Source: Mariprofundaceae bacterium (GTDB lineage: Bacteria > Pseudomonadota > Zetaproteobacteria > Mariprofundales > Mariprofundaceae). Taken from it: a DNA stretch of 39,097 bases. This document shows positions 7,860-16,123 of this stretch, in pieces; position 1 is the first letter of the stretch, and every line of letters starts with the position of its first letter. The stretch spans positions 1 to 39,097 of the forward strand of contig JAUZRG010000021.1 of assembly GCA_030950585.1 (NCBI GenBank), read 5' to 3'. The translations under genes were made by a program, and so were the position numbers. The notes under the pieces are model-generated. The model was not told the origin of the DNA. It made no database searches and worked only from the letters and a program-made list of their open reading frames with translations.

Positions 7860-8510
7860 ATGAGCGTATTAGTTGGAAAACAAGCCCCAAACTTTAGTGC
7901 TACTGCAGTGATGCCTGATAATAGTTTTAAAGAAGACTTTTCATTGTCTAGCTACTTAGGTCAAGAAATCGTTCTTTTCTTTTATCCATTGGATTTCACT
8001 TTTGTATGCCCATCAGAAATCATTGCTTTTGATCGTCGCTTGGCAGATTTTAAAGCGCGTGGCGTGCAAGTCATCGGCGTTTCTGTGGATTCACACTTTA
8101 GCCATCTAGCATGGAAAAAAACAGCTGTGAATGATGGTGGTATTGGTGATATTCAATATCCTTTAGTGGCTGATTTAACGAAGATGATCTCAGCAGATTA
8201 TGATGTATTGATCAACAACGATTCTGTTGAAGATGAAGATGGCGATAGCATCCACTTGTTGGGTGGTGATGTTGCATTACGTGGTTCTTTCTTGATTGAT
8301 AAAGCAGGCGTGGTTCGTCATCAAGTGGTGAATGATTTGCCACTAGGTCGTAATATTGATGAAATGTTGCGTATGGTTGATGCGTTACAGTTTGTCGAAG
8401 AAAATGGTGATCAAGTTTGTCCTGTTGGCTGGCAAAAAGGTGCGGCTTCAATGACACCAACAGCTGAAGGTGTTGCTTCTTACCTAAGTGATGAAGCTGG
8501 TAAGCTGTAG
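7860..8510 (+). CDS. Typical 2-Cys peroxiredoxin (AhpC/Prx1 family)
   Basis: It reduces H2O2 and organic peroxides with thioredoxin or AhpF as reductant. The peroxidatic Cys50 lies in DFTFVCPSE, and the resolving Cys about 187 in DQVCPVGW. A GGIG stretch and a C-terminal YL (VASYLSDEAGKL) resemble the features that make eukaryotic-type Prx sensitive to over-oxidation. An acidic insertion (NNDSVEDEDGDSIHLLGGDV, about residues 119-138) lengthens the middle compared with E. coli AhpC. The ATG has AGGAG 6 nt upstream. It is monocistronic, closed by the terminator at 8558-8580. Confidence 0.95.
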   Translation: MSVLVGKQAPNFSATAVMPDNSFKEDFSLSSYLGQEIVLFFYPLDFTFVCPSEIIAFDRRLADFKARGVQVIGVSVDSHFSHLAWKKTAVNDGGIGDIQYPLVADLTKMISADYDVLINNDSVEDEDGDSIHLLGGDVALRGSFLIDKAGVVRHQVVNDLPLGRNIDEMLRMVDALQFVEENGDQVCPVGWQKGAASMTPTAEGVASYLSDEAGKL

Positions 8511-8528
8511 TTTAACTCTTTATTTAAT

Positions 8529-8550
8529 GAGACGTTGCTTGCAACGTCTC
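8529..8550 (+). other. Perfect hairpin downstream of the peroxiredoxin gene
   Basis: GAGACGTTGC and GCAACGTCTC form a 10-bp stem with a two-base centre, 18 nt after the stop. It has no T-tract of its own and probably acts as an mRNA 3' stabilising stem ahead of the real terminator. Confidence 0.6.
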
Positions 8551-8557
8551 ACGAGGA

Positions 8558-8580
8558 GGCCGCTTTTAGCGGTCTTTTTT
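8558..8580 (+). terminator. Rho-independent terminator after the peroxiredoxin gene
   Basis: GGCCGC pairs with GCGGTC (one G-T wobble) around loop TTTTA, followed by six T at 8575-8580. The rsmI stop codon (TAA, complement of 8566-8568) lies in the loop, so the end of rsmI coding sequence doubles as the terminator. Confidence 0.85.
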
Positions 8581-9432
8581 CATATGTTCCAACAAAAGAG
8601 GATAGATCCGAGATTTATGACTTCCGAGTTGAGAGGCTATTTTCTTGGCCATCGCGGATGGTGGTGCTTGTGTTAAGTCCGTTTGACTGAGGGTTAGCAT
8701 AATATCTTCATTACTCAATGTGGCAGGTGCTTCTTGGGCTGCAACAACGATGACAATCTCACCGCGAACATTTTGATCAGGAAACGCTTCTATGAGTTCT
8801 TGGCATGTTCCATTCAAAAAAGTTTCATATAATTTAGTCATTTCTCTGGCAATACACAATTGACGATTGCTTGAGAATAAGCTATCTAGTTCAGCCAATG
8901 TCGCTAAAAGACGTTTCGGTGATTCCATGAATATCATGGTGCGAGAACTGGTGAGAATTTCTTGCAAAGCCACTTTTCTTTTTTGACCATTACGGGGTAA
9001 AAACCCCAAAAAACTAAAGCTATAAGCACTGATACCACTAGCCATAATGGCTGTGATAGGGCTGCAAGCACCAGGAATAGGGGTGATGCGGATATTCTTT
9101 TCGCGCAATAGTCGAACCAACTCAAAGCCAGGATCGCTAATGAGCGGTGAGCCAGCATCACTAATCAAAGCAATGTTCTTGCCTGAGCGAAGAAGTTCCA
9201 AGATATATTTAGACGTGTGTTGTTCATTGTGATCGTGGTAGCTGAGCATGTGTTTTTTGATTTGATAATGTTGTAATAGCTTCTGGCTCGTTCGTGTATC
9301 TTCCGCAGCAATGATGTCAACGCTTTCCAGAACCTCTAAGGCGCGCTGACTGATGTCTTTTAAGTTACCAATCGGGGTGGCAACAACGAATAGTTGTCCT
9401 TCAACTTGATGCTCGTTACTCTCCGTATCCAT
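8566..9432 (-). CDS. rsmI: 16S rRNA (cytidine1402-2'-O)-methyltransferase
   Basis: It methylates the ribose of C1402 in 16S rRNA using SAM. The tetrapyrrole-methylase fold is clear: GQLFVVATPIGNLKDIS, AAEDTRTSQKLL, LISDAGSPLISDPGFELVRLL and PIPGACSPITAIMASG. I start at 9432 (MDTESNEHQV), which places 11 residues before GQLF as in E. coli. An alternative ATG at 9465 (MEKTVKRMKV) has AAGG upstream and is also possible. It is head to head with lpoA, an arrangement conserved in E. coli (yraL/yraM), but here the two starts overlap. Confidence 0.95.
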   Translation of the reverse strand: MDTESNEHQVEGQLFVVATPIGNLKDISQRALEVLESVDIIAAEDTRTSQKLLQHYQIKKHMLSYHDHNEQHTSKYILELLRSGKNIALISDAGSPLISDPGFELVRLLREKNIRITPIPGACSPITAIMASGISAYSFSFLGFLPRNGQKRKVALQEILTSSRTMIFMESPKRLLATLAELDSLFSSNRQLCIAREMTKLYETFLNGTCQELIEAFPDQNVRGEIVIVVAAQEAPATLSNEDIMLTLSQTDLTQAPPSAMAKKIASQLGSHKSRIYPLLLEHMKKDR

Positions 9433-11422
9433 GTCTACTTTCATTCGTTTCACTGTCTTTTCCATTAGCCTTATATTGCTCGCATGTTCTGCGAAGCTCG
9501 ATATGGGGGAATCTGGAGTAACTTCGCCAACTGTCAAATTTGCGCAAAAGAAACAAGAGCCCATTGCCAAGCCAAAACAAGTGAAAAGATCAAAAGAGAT
9601 TGCCAACGATCACCCTTTATTAGATCGCATTAAAAAACTGATGGGGCAAGCACAGGATAAAGCATCAAGTGCGACGGTGTTGGATCAGCTTAGTGAGTTA
9701 GAGGCACAAAGTATTTCACCTTTACGTGAAGAGCTTTCTTTTTGGAAGTTACGCCTTTTATTGAAGTATGATTACCCTTCAGCCCGCGAAGATGCCTTAT
9801 TTTTGATTCAAGAATATCCCGATCATCGCTTGGTTGGGCATGCTTATTTATGGCTTATTAAGTGGCAAAGTGATTTGTCAAATCAAGATATTTTATCTTA
9901 TAGTTCACAGGCGATGAGCCATCAAGACTCTAAAAAAATCGTGCAACAAGCAGTGGTTTTTGGTGAAAGTGTCGCTCAAAATAGTCCAGCTGATTTATCT
10001 GTTCGATGGTATTTGAGTGCGGCCAATGCAGATCCATTGCGACGCATGTATTGGTTGAATAAAATCAATGATGTCATGACAAAGGATTTATTGGTGACCT
10101 TGCATGAGGAAGGTGCGCTGCAAACAGATGCAGGTGAACTTTTGTATGTGCAAATGGCTCGCAATGCTTTGTTGATGGGGCAAACCTCTGAGGTTCAATT
10201 GATGGGTGAATACTTGCATAAAGATCACCCAACATCGTCTTATCACGAAGAATTTTTGCAGTGGTCAACAGGTTCTCAAAAACAAACAAACATTGGTGTG
10301 ATGTTGCCAATAAGTGGGCGATATGCGCGCTATGGTGATCAAAGTTTACGCGGTATTCGTTTGGCGTTGGCTTCTTTGGATGCGTATTCTAATATTGAAC
10401 TCACCATTGCAGACACAGGTGATAATGCAGAGCAGTGCATGCAAGCTTATAACCAATTGATGCAAAGCGATGTTATTATTGGCCCGTTACTGAGTAAATG
10501 TGCAGCGGCTATTTCTGAGCAACCGAAAGGGGAAGTGCCATTAATTAGTCTGAGTAACAGGGTTGAAAGTGCACAAAGAATGCCGCAAATGTTTCTACAT
10601 TCATTGTCATTGCAAATGCAAGCGCAGTTTATGGCTCAGCATGTACTCAAAGCAGGCTTACAGCGGATGGTGATTATTCAAGAAGATTCTGCTTCAGCCA
10701 AGCGTGAAGCGGATATGTTTCGTCATCATTTTGAGAAAGCGGCTGGGGTCATCATTGATCAGGTTGTTTTGCCTGTGGGTCTGATTGATTATCGCACGCA
10801 TTTATCTTCTTTGGGTGTGCATGTTGGTTCTTTTGAAGGTGTTTATTTAGCTGTTTCAGGAAAAACCATGTCTCTTCTTGGTGGTCAAATGGCCATTGTG
10901 GGTGTGGTTGATGTGCCTTACTATGGTTCTGCGCGTTGGAAAGATGGCCACTTATTGGATGATCGTGGTCGTTACTTAGATAGGGCTTATTTTTCAGATA
11001 TTTCTTTTCCTTTAGGGCGAAGTCCTGAATTAACCAGTGTGTTGTTTTTACATCATCAAGTATGGCCAGAAGAAAAGCCTGAGAAATTATTGGGTTTGGC
11101 TTACGATAGTACGATGATTGCTGTGATGGTTGCAGCTCGCTTGGGTTTGCATGGTGCTGATTTGATGCATGCGCTTCAAGATGAGAATGGTTTTGATGGT
11201 TTGACTGGGCATGTACAGTTTAATGAGCTAGGTATTGGTGAGAAGTCATTTGAAATATTTCAAATTAAAGGTGATCAGTTGAAGTTGGTGCCGCCTCATG
11301 CCATTGAAGAGCGTCCGAACCCAGAACAACTAAACCTTCCAAAAGGCCAGAATCAATACAGGTCAGGCTCTGATATTGCCAGCGTGTCATCATACAATCG
11401 ACAATCATTAAGCCAGCAATAA
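9431..11422 (+). CDS. lpoA: LpoA/LppC-type outer-membrane lipoprotein activator of a penicillin-binding protein
   Basis: In E. coli, LpoA spans the periplasm from the outer membrane and activates the transpeptidase PBP1A. Here a lipoprotein signal ends in LILLAC (Cys19). An alpha-helical TPR-like region covers about 40-270, and a periplasmic-binding-protein-like domain begins near 285 (IGVMLPISGRYARYGDQSLRGIRLAL). Also visible are IIGPLLSKCAAAI and a late GLTGHVQFNELG, characteristic of the family. The length of 663 is near the E. coli protein's. The ATG is forced by an in-frame stop at 9407, and no Shine-Dalgarno is visible. The last 158 nt run antisense through the 3' end of ppx/gppA; the tail after about residue 620 is not family-like. 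Confidence 0.92.
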   Translation: MSTFIRFTVFSISLILLACSAKLDMGESGVTSPTVKFAQKKQEPIAKPKQVKRSKEIANDHPLLDRIKKLMGQAQDKASSATVLDQLSELEAQSISPLREELSFWKLRLLLKYDYPSAREDALFLIQEYPDHRLVGHAYLWLIKWQSDLSNQDILSYSSQAMSHQDSKKIVQQAVVFGESVAQNSPADLSVRWYLSAANADPLRRMYWLNKINDVMTKDLLVTLHEEGALQTDAGELLYVQMARNALLMGQTSEVQLMGEYLHKDHPTSSYHEEFLQWSTGSQKQTNIGVMLPISGRYARYGDQSLRGIRLALASLDAYSNIELTIADTGDNAEQCMQAYNQLMQSDVIIGPLLSKCAAAISEQPKGEVPLISLSNRVESAQRMPQMFLHSLSLQMQAQFMAQHVLKAGLQRMVIIQEDSASAKREADMFRHHFEKAAGVIIDQVVLPVGLIDYRTHLSSLGVHVGSFEGVYLAVSGKTMSLLGGQMAIVGVVDVPYYGSARWKDGHLLDDRGRYLDRAYFSDISFPLGRSPELTSVLFLHHQVWPEEKPEKLLGLAYDSTMIAVMVAARLGLHGADLMHALQDENGFDGLTGHVQFNELGIGEKSFEIFQIKGDQLKLVPPHAIEERPNPEQLNLPKGQNQYRSGSDIASVSSYNRQSLSQQ

Positions 11423-12224
11423 TTAGATCACAACGACCCGCTTCCAGACTAGGTAAACTGGCTCGTTGCGTATGACTCAACGTGGTTAACTGTTGTTTTA
11501 ATGTTTTAAATTTAGCGTGGGTGATGCAATGACGGTTCACTTGTTTGGCATCATATTGTTGCAGCTTTAAATCGAGTGCAGCCAATGTGGTGACTGTGCC
11601 AGCTGTGCCAACCAATGCAGATGGTTTTTTTATTGCGCCCCACTGCTGTTCGACTTGATCTAAAACAAGTTCAATGTGTTGTTGCATGCATTGCAGGTTT
11701 TCAAGCGATGGTGGATCAGATTTCAAAGCAGTTTCTGTGAGTTTGACCACACCAAGTGGGTGGCTTTGCGTATGGCGTATTTTACCGTTGTGAATCAAGC
11801 TAAACTCGGTGCTGCCACCACCAATATCGAACAATAAAAATTCTTCTTGCTCGCATTCTGACATCACACCATGCAAACAAAGCTGTGCTTCACAGTCTTC
11901 ACTGATGAGTTGAACAGAAATACCTGTTTCATGTTTAAGGCGTTGTAAAAACAATGAACCATTGCTGGCTTGGCGAATAGCTGCTGTGGCTGTGGCGCAT
12001 ATCTCGATGTTCTTAAAATGATTGATGTGTTGCTTGAAAGTGCTGATAGCATCATTGGTGCGCTGCATAGCTTCATTTGATAACTTCCCTGTTTGATGCA
12101 GATCTTGGCCTAAACGTGTGATGATATGTTGATAGTATAAACGTTCTTGAATGCGATGATCTTTAATGCGCGCAATTAATAAACGAACGGTATTTGAGCC
12201 TATATCAATGGCAGCGCGTATCAC
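11265..12224 (-). CDS. Exopolyphosphatase/guanosine pentaphosphatase family (short form)
   Basis: An ASKHA-fold phosphatase that hydrolyses polyphosphate or pppGpp. Motifs are AIDIGSNTVRLLIA at the N-terminus, LLFDIGGGSTEFSLI near 139-153 and ALVGTAGTVTTLAAL near 213-227. At 319 residues it is the single-module form without the C-terminal HD domain. The start is GTG at 12224, overlapping the TGA of the gamma-carbonic-anhydrase gene (GTGA). The C-terminal family motif (CIDSGLLEGLVVLG) is encoded inside the antisense overlap with lpoA, so the overlap is genuine. Ppx versus GppA specificity cannot be read off. Confidence 0.92.
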   Translation of the reverse strand: MIRAAIDIGSNTVRLLIARIKDHRIQERLYYQHIITRLGQDLHQTGKLSNEAMQRTNDAISTFKQHINHFKNIEICATATAAIRQASNGSLFLQRLKHETGISVQLISEDCEAQLCLHGVMSECEQEEFLLFDIGGGSTEFSLIHNGKIRHTQSHPLGVVKLTETALKSDPPSLENLQCMQQHIELVLDQVEQQWGAIKKPSALVGTAGTVTTLAALDLKLQQYDAKQVNRHCITHAKFKTLKQQLTTLSHTQRASLPSLEAGRCDLIIAGLMIVDCMMTRWQYQSLTCIDSGLLEGLVVLGSDALQWHEAAPTSTDHL

Positions 12225-12739
12225 TTGCTTTGCTGTTGATGTGTCTTGGCAAGTTGCACATAGTGTTGTGCTGAATGCTGAAGGTGTTGTTTCTCTGCAT
12301 CTGTGATGGGGCGAATCTCTCTTGCTGGTACACCCGCATACAGATAACCACCGCGTAAAATCTTGTTTTCTGGAACCAAAGTACCCGCTGCAACAATGCA
12401 GCCAGATTCAATGACAGCACCATCCATCAGAATAGCGCCCATGCCAATGAGGCATAGGTTTTGTATTTCACAGCCGTGTAAAATAGCACGGTGACCCACC
12501 GTGACATCATCACCCACAATGCATGGTTTCACACCATGACTGGTGTGAACCGTGCAGTGATCTTGAATGTTGCTGCGCTGACCGATGCGAATATCATGCA
12601 CATCACCGCGCAACACCGCTTGATACCAAATGCTGCTATCTTGACCTATGTCAACACGGCCGATCACTTCAGATGAATCTGCAATGAAGGCAGGATCATC
12701 TAGGGTGGGCTGCCATGTTAAATAAGGTTTTAGACTCAT
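12221..12739 (-). CDS. Gamma-carbonic-anhydrase-like protein (YrdA family)
   Basis: A left-handed beta-helix hexapeptide protein of 172 residues. The three metal-ligand histidines of the family are in place: H65 (TVH), H83 and H88 (GHRAILHGC). Family hallmarks include VLRGDV, NIQDHCTVH and YAGVPAREIR. Members bind zinc, but many show little carbonic anhydrase activity, so the function is left open. It overlaps the bactofilin stop (ATGA) and the ppx start (GTGA), inside a coupled operon. Confidence 0.93.
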   Translation of the reverse strand: MSLKPYLTWQPTLDDPAFIADSSEVIGRVDIGQDSSIWYQAVLRGDVHDIRIGQRSNIQDHCTVHTSHGVKPCIVGDDVTVGHRAILHGCEIQNLCLIGMGAILMDGAVIESGCIVAAGTLVPENKILRGGYLYAGVPAREIRPITDAEKQHLQHSAQHYVQLAKTHQQQSK

Positions 12740-13182
12740 ACTTCGGTCGCTTTACCTTTGTTGTTGGTTGTTTTTTTCTTAGGTGCGATGGGTGCAGGTG
12801 CATCTTCTGTGATGTGAGAACAGCGGCCATCGATATAGCCACCTGGATCCACAGTAAAGATGTGATAAAATAAATCACCAGCTAAAATACCTTTTTCACC
12901 GACTTGTAAATTTTTCGATGATTGAACATTGCCTGTGATACTGCCGTGTAAAATCAGGTTAGGTACTGAGACATCACCTTTAACTTTTCCGCCTTCGCTG
13001 ACGATGAGCGTACCTTCTTTGGAAGAGTGAATATTGCCTTCAAAAGTCCCATCAATGCGGACAGCGCCTTCAAAGTTAAGGTCGCCGATGATTTTTGAAT
13101 GTTCTCCAATGAGTGTGTCGATGTGTTGGCTATTTCCTGATGGTGCGTTGGTTGTTGGTTTAGTGGTTCTACCGAATGCCAT
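12736..13182 (-). CDS. Bactofilin (polymer-forming cytoskeletal protein)
   Basis: A 148-residue bactofilin: a short flexible N-terminus, then a beta-helix core at about 22-115 (SKIIGDLNFEGAVRIDGTFE, VSEGGKVKGDV, LILHGSITGNV). A Pro/Lys-rich tail (APAPIAPKKKTTNNKGKATEV) may contact membrane or partners. Bactofilins self-assemble without nucleotide and organise cell shape, stalks or peptidoglycan enzymes. It follows a membrane-anchored coiled-coil gene with a 14-nt overlap and precedes the gamma-carbonic-anhydrase gene. The same pairing occurs downstream of argC in Pseudomonas. Confidence 0.95.
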   Translation of the reverse strand: MAFGRTTKPTTNAPSGNSQHIDTLIGEHSKIIGDLNFEGAVRIDGTFEGNIHSSKEGTLIVSEGGKVKGDVSVPNLILHGSITGNVQSSKNLQVGEKGILAGDLFYHIFTVDPGGYIDGRCSHITEDAPAPIAPKKKTTNNKGKATEV

Positions 13183-14032
13183 GATCTACCCCTATGATCT
13201 CCGTTTCAGTTTTTTCATACTGAACGTATTTTTTACCCTTCTTGCGTTGATGAGTAACTTGTATTTTGTGGAGTACGACATCTTTAGTCCACTTTAATGT
13301 TCCACGTAAAAAGGCATGTGTTTCGATATTATAATTTTGTGCTTTGCTATCATCTATAAGGTTTAACTTGATGGTGTGACCTTCGCTATCAATACCTGTG
13401 AATAAAAGCCTTCCTCGTGAGATGCGAGGATAGTTACCACCCTTGGCGAGGGTGATTTCATAGTCAATGTTCTTAGTCGATTTTTGTTTAAAGACCGTTT
13501 TTAAGAGTTTGGTGCCTTTGGTTTTCTGTGGCTTAAGCAACTCTGTGAACATTTGAATTTGGGCATTGAGTTCCGCAATATCAGCTTGTCGTTGGTTGTT
13601 CTCTCGTTGCAGAACATCCATTTTCCCTAGAGAAAGTTGTGCCGATGTCTCCGCCTCTTGCAGCTCATGCGTTAGGTTTTGCACACTATCTTTGAAGATG
13701 CTTTGGTTGCTCAAACAACGTTTTAGAATGTCTTCGGCAGTGGCTGTGTGTTTCTTTTTTATGATGGGTGGGGCAGGAAAGGGATTGTACTCTCCTAAGC
13801 TGCGATCCAGCCATTTCTGCACAATAACCGTGCTTTTCTCAATGGTGTTGTTTTTAGCAAAGGTGTAGCCCATAACACTCAGAAATAGGCTAATAATGAT
13901 CACAAGAATAATCAAAAGAAAGGGGCTAACACTCACTCTGTGAATGGTGTTGCTGCTATAACCATCTGAGATGGTGATATAGCGATGTCTCATGCCATTG
14001 GCAAAAATATTTTTAATGAATTGGGGTATCAT
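13169..14032 (-). CDS. Membrane-anchored coiled-coil protein, DUF6776-like
   Basis: A 287-residue protein with a short cytosolic N-terminus, one TM helix at about 35-60 (SPFLLIILVIIISLFLSVMG), a coiled coil at about 110-160 and a beta-rich C-terminal domain of about 120 residues. The layout and its place between argC and a bactofilin match the DUF6776 gene of Pseudomonas. I use ATG at 14032, which overlaps the argC TGA in TGATG; a TTG three codons earlier is possible. Function unknown; a membrane partner or anchor of the bactofilin is inferred from synteny. Confidence 0.82.
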   Translation of the reverse strand: MIPQFIKNIFANGMRHRYITISDGYSSNTIHRVSVSPFLLIILVIIISLFLSVMGYTFAKNNTIEKSTVIVQKWLDRSLGEYNPFPAPPIIKKKHTATAEDILKRCLSNQSIFKDSVQNLTHELQEAETSAQLSLGKMDVLQRENNQRQADIAELNAQIQMFTELLKPQKTKGTKLLKTVFKQKSTKNIDYEITLAKGGNYPRISRGRLLFTGIDSEGHTIKLNLIDDSKAQNYNIETHAFLRGTLKWTKDVVLHKIQVTHQRKKGKKYVQYEKTETEIIGVDHGIR

Positions 14033-15060
14033 CAAGGCCAAACTGCGATTTGAGATAGGCCAAGTGATTCATTTAAACCGAGCATGATATTGGCATTTTG
14101 AATGGCTTGTCCTGCGGCACCTTTCATCAAGTTATCAATGCAACTTACAATGGTGACTTCGCTATCACTCAGTACCTGTAAACCAATGTCACAACGATTA
14201 CTGCGATTAACGGCATTGACAGCGGGCAGTCTTCCATGCTCATAAACTTTTACAAACAAGCTGTCTTGATAATAATCACTCAATGTTTTGTGCCATAACT
14301 GGGTGTTATTACCTCGTAAATGTAGGGTGCTCAGCATACCACGTGTCATGGGAATAAGGTGCGGGGTAAAACGAATATGAACATCTTGATTGCCATAGTT
14401 TTGAGCCCATTCTTCCATTTCCCAGCTATGGCGATGGCGCGGTAAGCCATAGGCTTTAAGGCTTTCATTCACTTCACAAAAAAGGCTTCCTAATTGAGCG
14501 CCACGTCCAGCACCTGAAGTGCCTGACTTACTATCAATAATAATGTTTTGGCTATCGACTAAGCCTGCTCTTAATAACGGTACAAGCGGCAAGAGTACAG
14601 AGGTTGGGTAACAGCCTGGATTGGCAACTAAGTGTGCATTTTGTAAATCATCTTTTGCAATCTCTGATAAACCATAAACGCTTTTATCTAACAATTTAGG
14701 GTAGGGGTGAGGTTGCCCATAAGCATCTTGATAATTTTTAAGGTTGGGATGACGAAAGTCCGCACTCAAATCAACAACTCGAATATTAGCATCAAGTGCG
14801 CGTGCAACATATTTTGCAGCTGCACCATGTGGAAGGGCTATAAAGACAAGTTCGATATTTTCAGGGATTGGATCATCGACAGAGGCTAGGGTTAATTGCG
14901 CTAATTCACCATGCATATTCGGTAAAACATCATTTACTTTTTTACCGGCATGAGAATGGGCGCAAGCATGGCTCACTTGCATATATGGATGTTGTGAGAC
15001 AAGGCGAAGAAGCTCTGCGCCTGTGTAGCCTGTTGCTCCAAGAATGGCAACTTGAATCAA
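14032..15060 (-). CDS. argC: N-acetyl-gamma-glutamyl-phosphate reductase
   Basis: Third step of arginine biosynthesis: NADPH reduction of N-acetylglutamyl phosphate to the semialdehyde. The N-terminal Rossmann motif GATGYTGAELLRL, the catalytic Cys150 in VANPGCYPTS, and SGTSGAGRG are all present. Length 342 is standard. The start is TTG at 15060, supported by GAGGAG 7 nt upstream; no nearer ATG would keep the Rossmann strand. It heads the argC-DUF6776-bactofilin-gammaCA-ppx run and lies downstream of rplM-rpsI behind a terminator and its own -10. Confidence 0.96.
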   Translation of the reverse strand: MIQVAILGATGYTGAELLRLVSQHPYMQVSHACAHSHAGKKVNDVLPNMHGELAQLTLASVDDPIPENIELVFIALPHGAAAKYVARALDANIRVVDLSADFRHPNLKNYQDAYGQPHPYPKLLDKSVYGLSEIAKDDLQNAHLVANPGCYPTSVLLPLVPLLRAGLVDSQNIIIDSKSGTSGAGRGAQLGSLFCEVNESLKAYGLPRHRHSWEMEEWAQNYGNQDVHIRFTPHLIPMTRGMLSTLHLRGNNTQLWHKTLSDYYQDSLFVKVYEHGRLPAVNAVNRSNRCDIGLQVLSDSEVTIVSCIDNLMKGAAGQAIQNANIMLGLNESLGLSQIAVWP

Positions 15061-15112
15061 GTTTATCTCCTCATAATGAATCTACGTTGTATTAAATACG
15101 GGATGTGACTGT

Positions 15113-15118
15113 ATTATA
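15113..15118 (-). promoter_or_regulatory. Candidate -10 box of argC
   Basis: A perfect TATAAT reads on the minus strand 53 nt before the TTG start. The -35 region is weak. I see no convincing ARG box. Confidence 0.45.
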
Positions 15119-15162
15119 TAACAAAATGATGCATTAAGAATACTTGTTTTACTTTTGAGTTA

Positions 15163-15201
15163 ATCAAAAAAACGGAGCAAGCATGCCTGCTTACTCCGTT
15201 T
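15163..15201 (-). terminator. Rho-independent terminator of rplM-rpsI
   Basis: On the minus strand AAACGGAG pairs with CTCCGTTT, then one A-C mismatch, then AAGCA/TGCTT around a 4-nt loop. The stem is followed by a run of T. It lies 26 nt past the rpsI stop and separates the ribosomal operon from argC. Confidence 0.85.
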
Positions 15202-15226
15202 GATACAAGGCGAAGAAAAAGTAATC

Positions 15227-15622
15227 TTAACGCTTTGAGTATTGAGGTGCCTTTCTGGCTTTTTTAAGACCAGCTTTCTTACGTTCAATTTTACGAGGAT
15301 CACGACGAAGGAACCCAACAGATTTAAGAGAAGGGCGAAGAGCTATGTCGTAAGTGATCAATGCACGAGATAATCCGTGACGAACTGCGCCAGCTTGTCC
15401 ACTTACGCCGCCGCCATTTACAAGGATCGTAATATCAAAACGACCTTGTAATTCAGCAGTGTCTAAAGGTGAAAAGGCTTGTTGACGAATAATATCGACA
15501 GGAAAGTAATCTTGAGCCGTGCGGCTGTTGATTGTAATGTTTCCACTACCTGGTTTAATTGTTACTCGGGCAACACTTCTTTTTCTGCGTCCTGTGCCGA
15601 GGTATTTAGATTCTTCAGTCAT
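15227..15622 (-). CDS. rpsI: 30S ribosomal protein S9 (uS9)
   Basis: S9 contacts the P-site tRNA through its C-terminal tail. The sequence shows GTGRRKRSVARVTIKPG at the N-terminus, NGGGVSGQAGAVRHGLSRAL in the middle and the invariant ending APQYSKR. Length about 131. Two ATG codons stand in tandem at 15625 and 15622; the second is better spaced from AGGGA. It is 9 nt after rplM in the usual two-gene operon. Confidence 0.98.
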   Translation of the reverse strand: MTEESKYLGTGRRKRSVARVTIKPGSGNITINSRTAQDYFPVDIIRQQAFSPLDTAELQGRFDITILVNGGGVSGQAGAVRHGLSRALITYDIALRPSLKSVGFLRRDPRKIERKKAGLKKARKAPQYSKR

Positions 15623-15634
15623 CATAATTCCCTG

Positions 15635-16066
15635 TTAGCCCAAGCTCAAAGGCTTAGGTTGCTGTGCCTGATGTGGGTGTTGATCACCTGCATAAACTTT
15701 CAATTTAAGAAACATCTGACGACCTAAAGGGTTTTTAGGCAACATACCACGTACTGCAGCTTCGACGATGCGGGTTGGTGTGTTTTCAAGCATTTCTTGG
15801 TAACTGGTTGTTTTCAGACCACCAACGTAACCTGTATGGCGATAATATACTTTCTGTTCGCTTTTGCGACCAGTGACTTTAATTTTTTCCGCGTTGATAA
15901 CAATGACATGGTCACCGCAATCAGCATGTGGAGAGTATTTAGGGCTGTGTTTCCCCTTGAGTATTGAAGCAATTTTAGTAGCCATGCGACCTAAAATTAA
16001 GTCAGTCGCATCAACGACGTGCCAATCACGTTCAATATCACCGGGGCGGACTGTCCAAGTACGCAT
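15635..16066 (-). CDS. rplM: 50S ribosomal protein L13 (uL13)
   Basis: An early-assembly large-subunit protein of 143 residues. Hallmarks are WHVVDATDLILGRMATKIASILKGK, DHVIVINAEKIKVTGRK, YYRHTGYVGGLK and AVRGMLPKNPLGRQMFLKLKVY. The ATG at 16066 has GGAG upstream. A near-consensus sigma70 promoter lies about 60-85 nt upstream. Confidence 0.98.
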   Translation of the reverse strand: MRTWTVRPGDIERDWHVVDATDLILGRMATKIASILKGKHSPKYSPHADCGDHVIVINAEKIKVTGRKSEQKVYYRHTGYVGGLKTTSYQEMLENTPTRIVEAAVRGMLPKNPLGRQMFLKLKVYAGDQHPHQAQQPKPLSLG

Positions 16067-16123
16067 GTAAAACTCCGTTCATTCACTAAACTCTAATGAA
16101 ACTTGTATTTAAAAAGACGGCGA

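Noticed and set aside
15061-15160. ARG box or T-box-like control upstream of argC
   Set aside because: No paired TGAATA/TATTCA motif and no T-box sequence could be seen; only a -10 hexamer is convincing.
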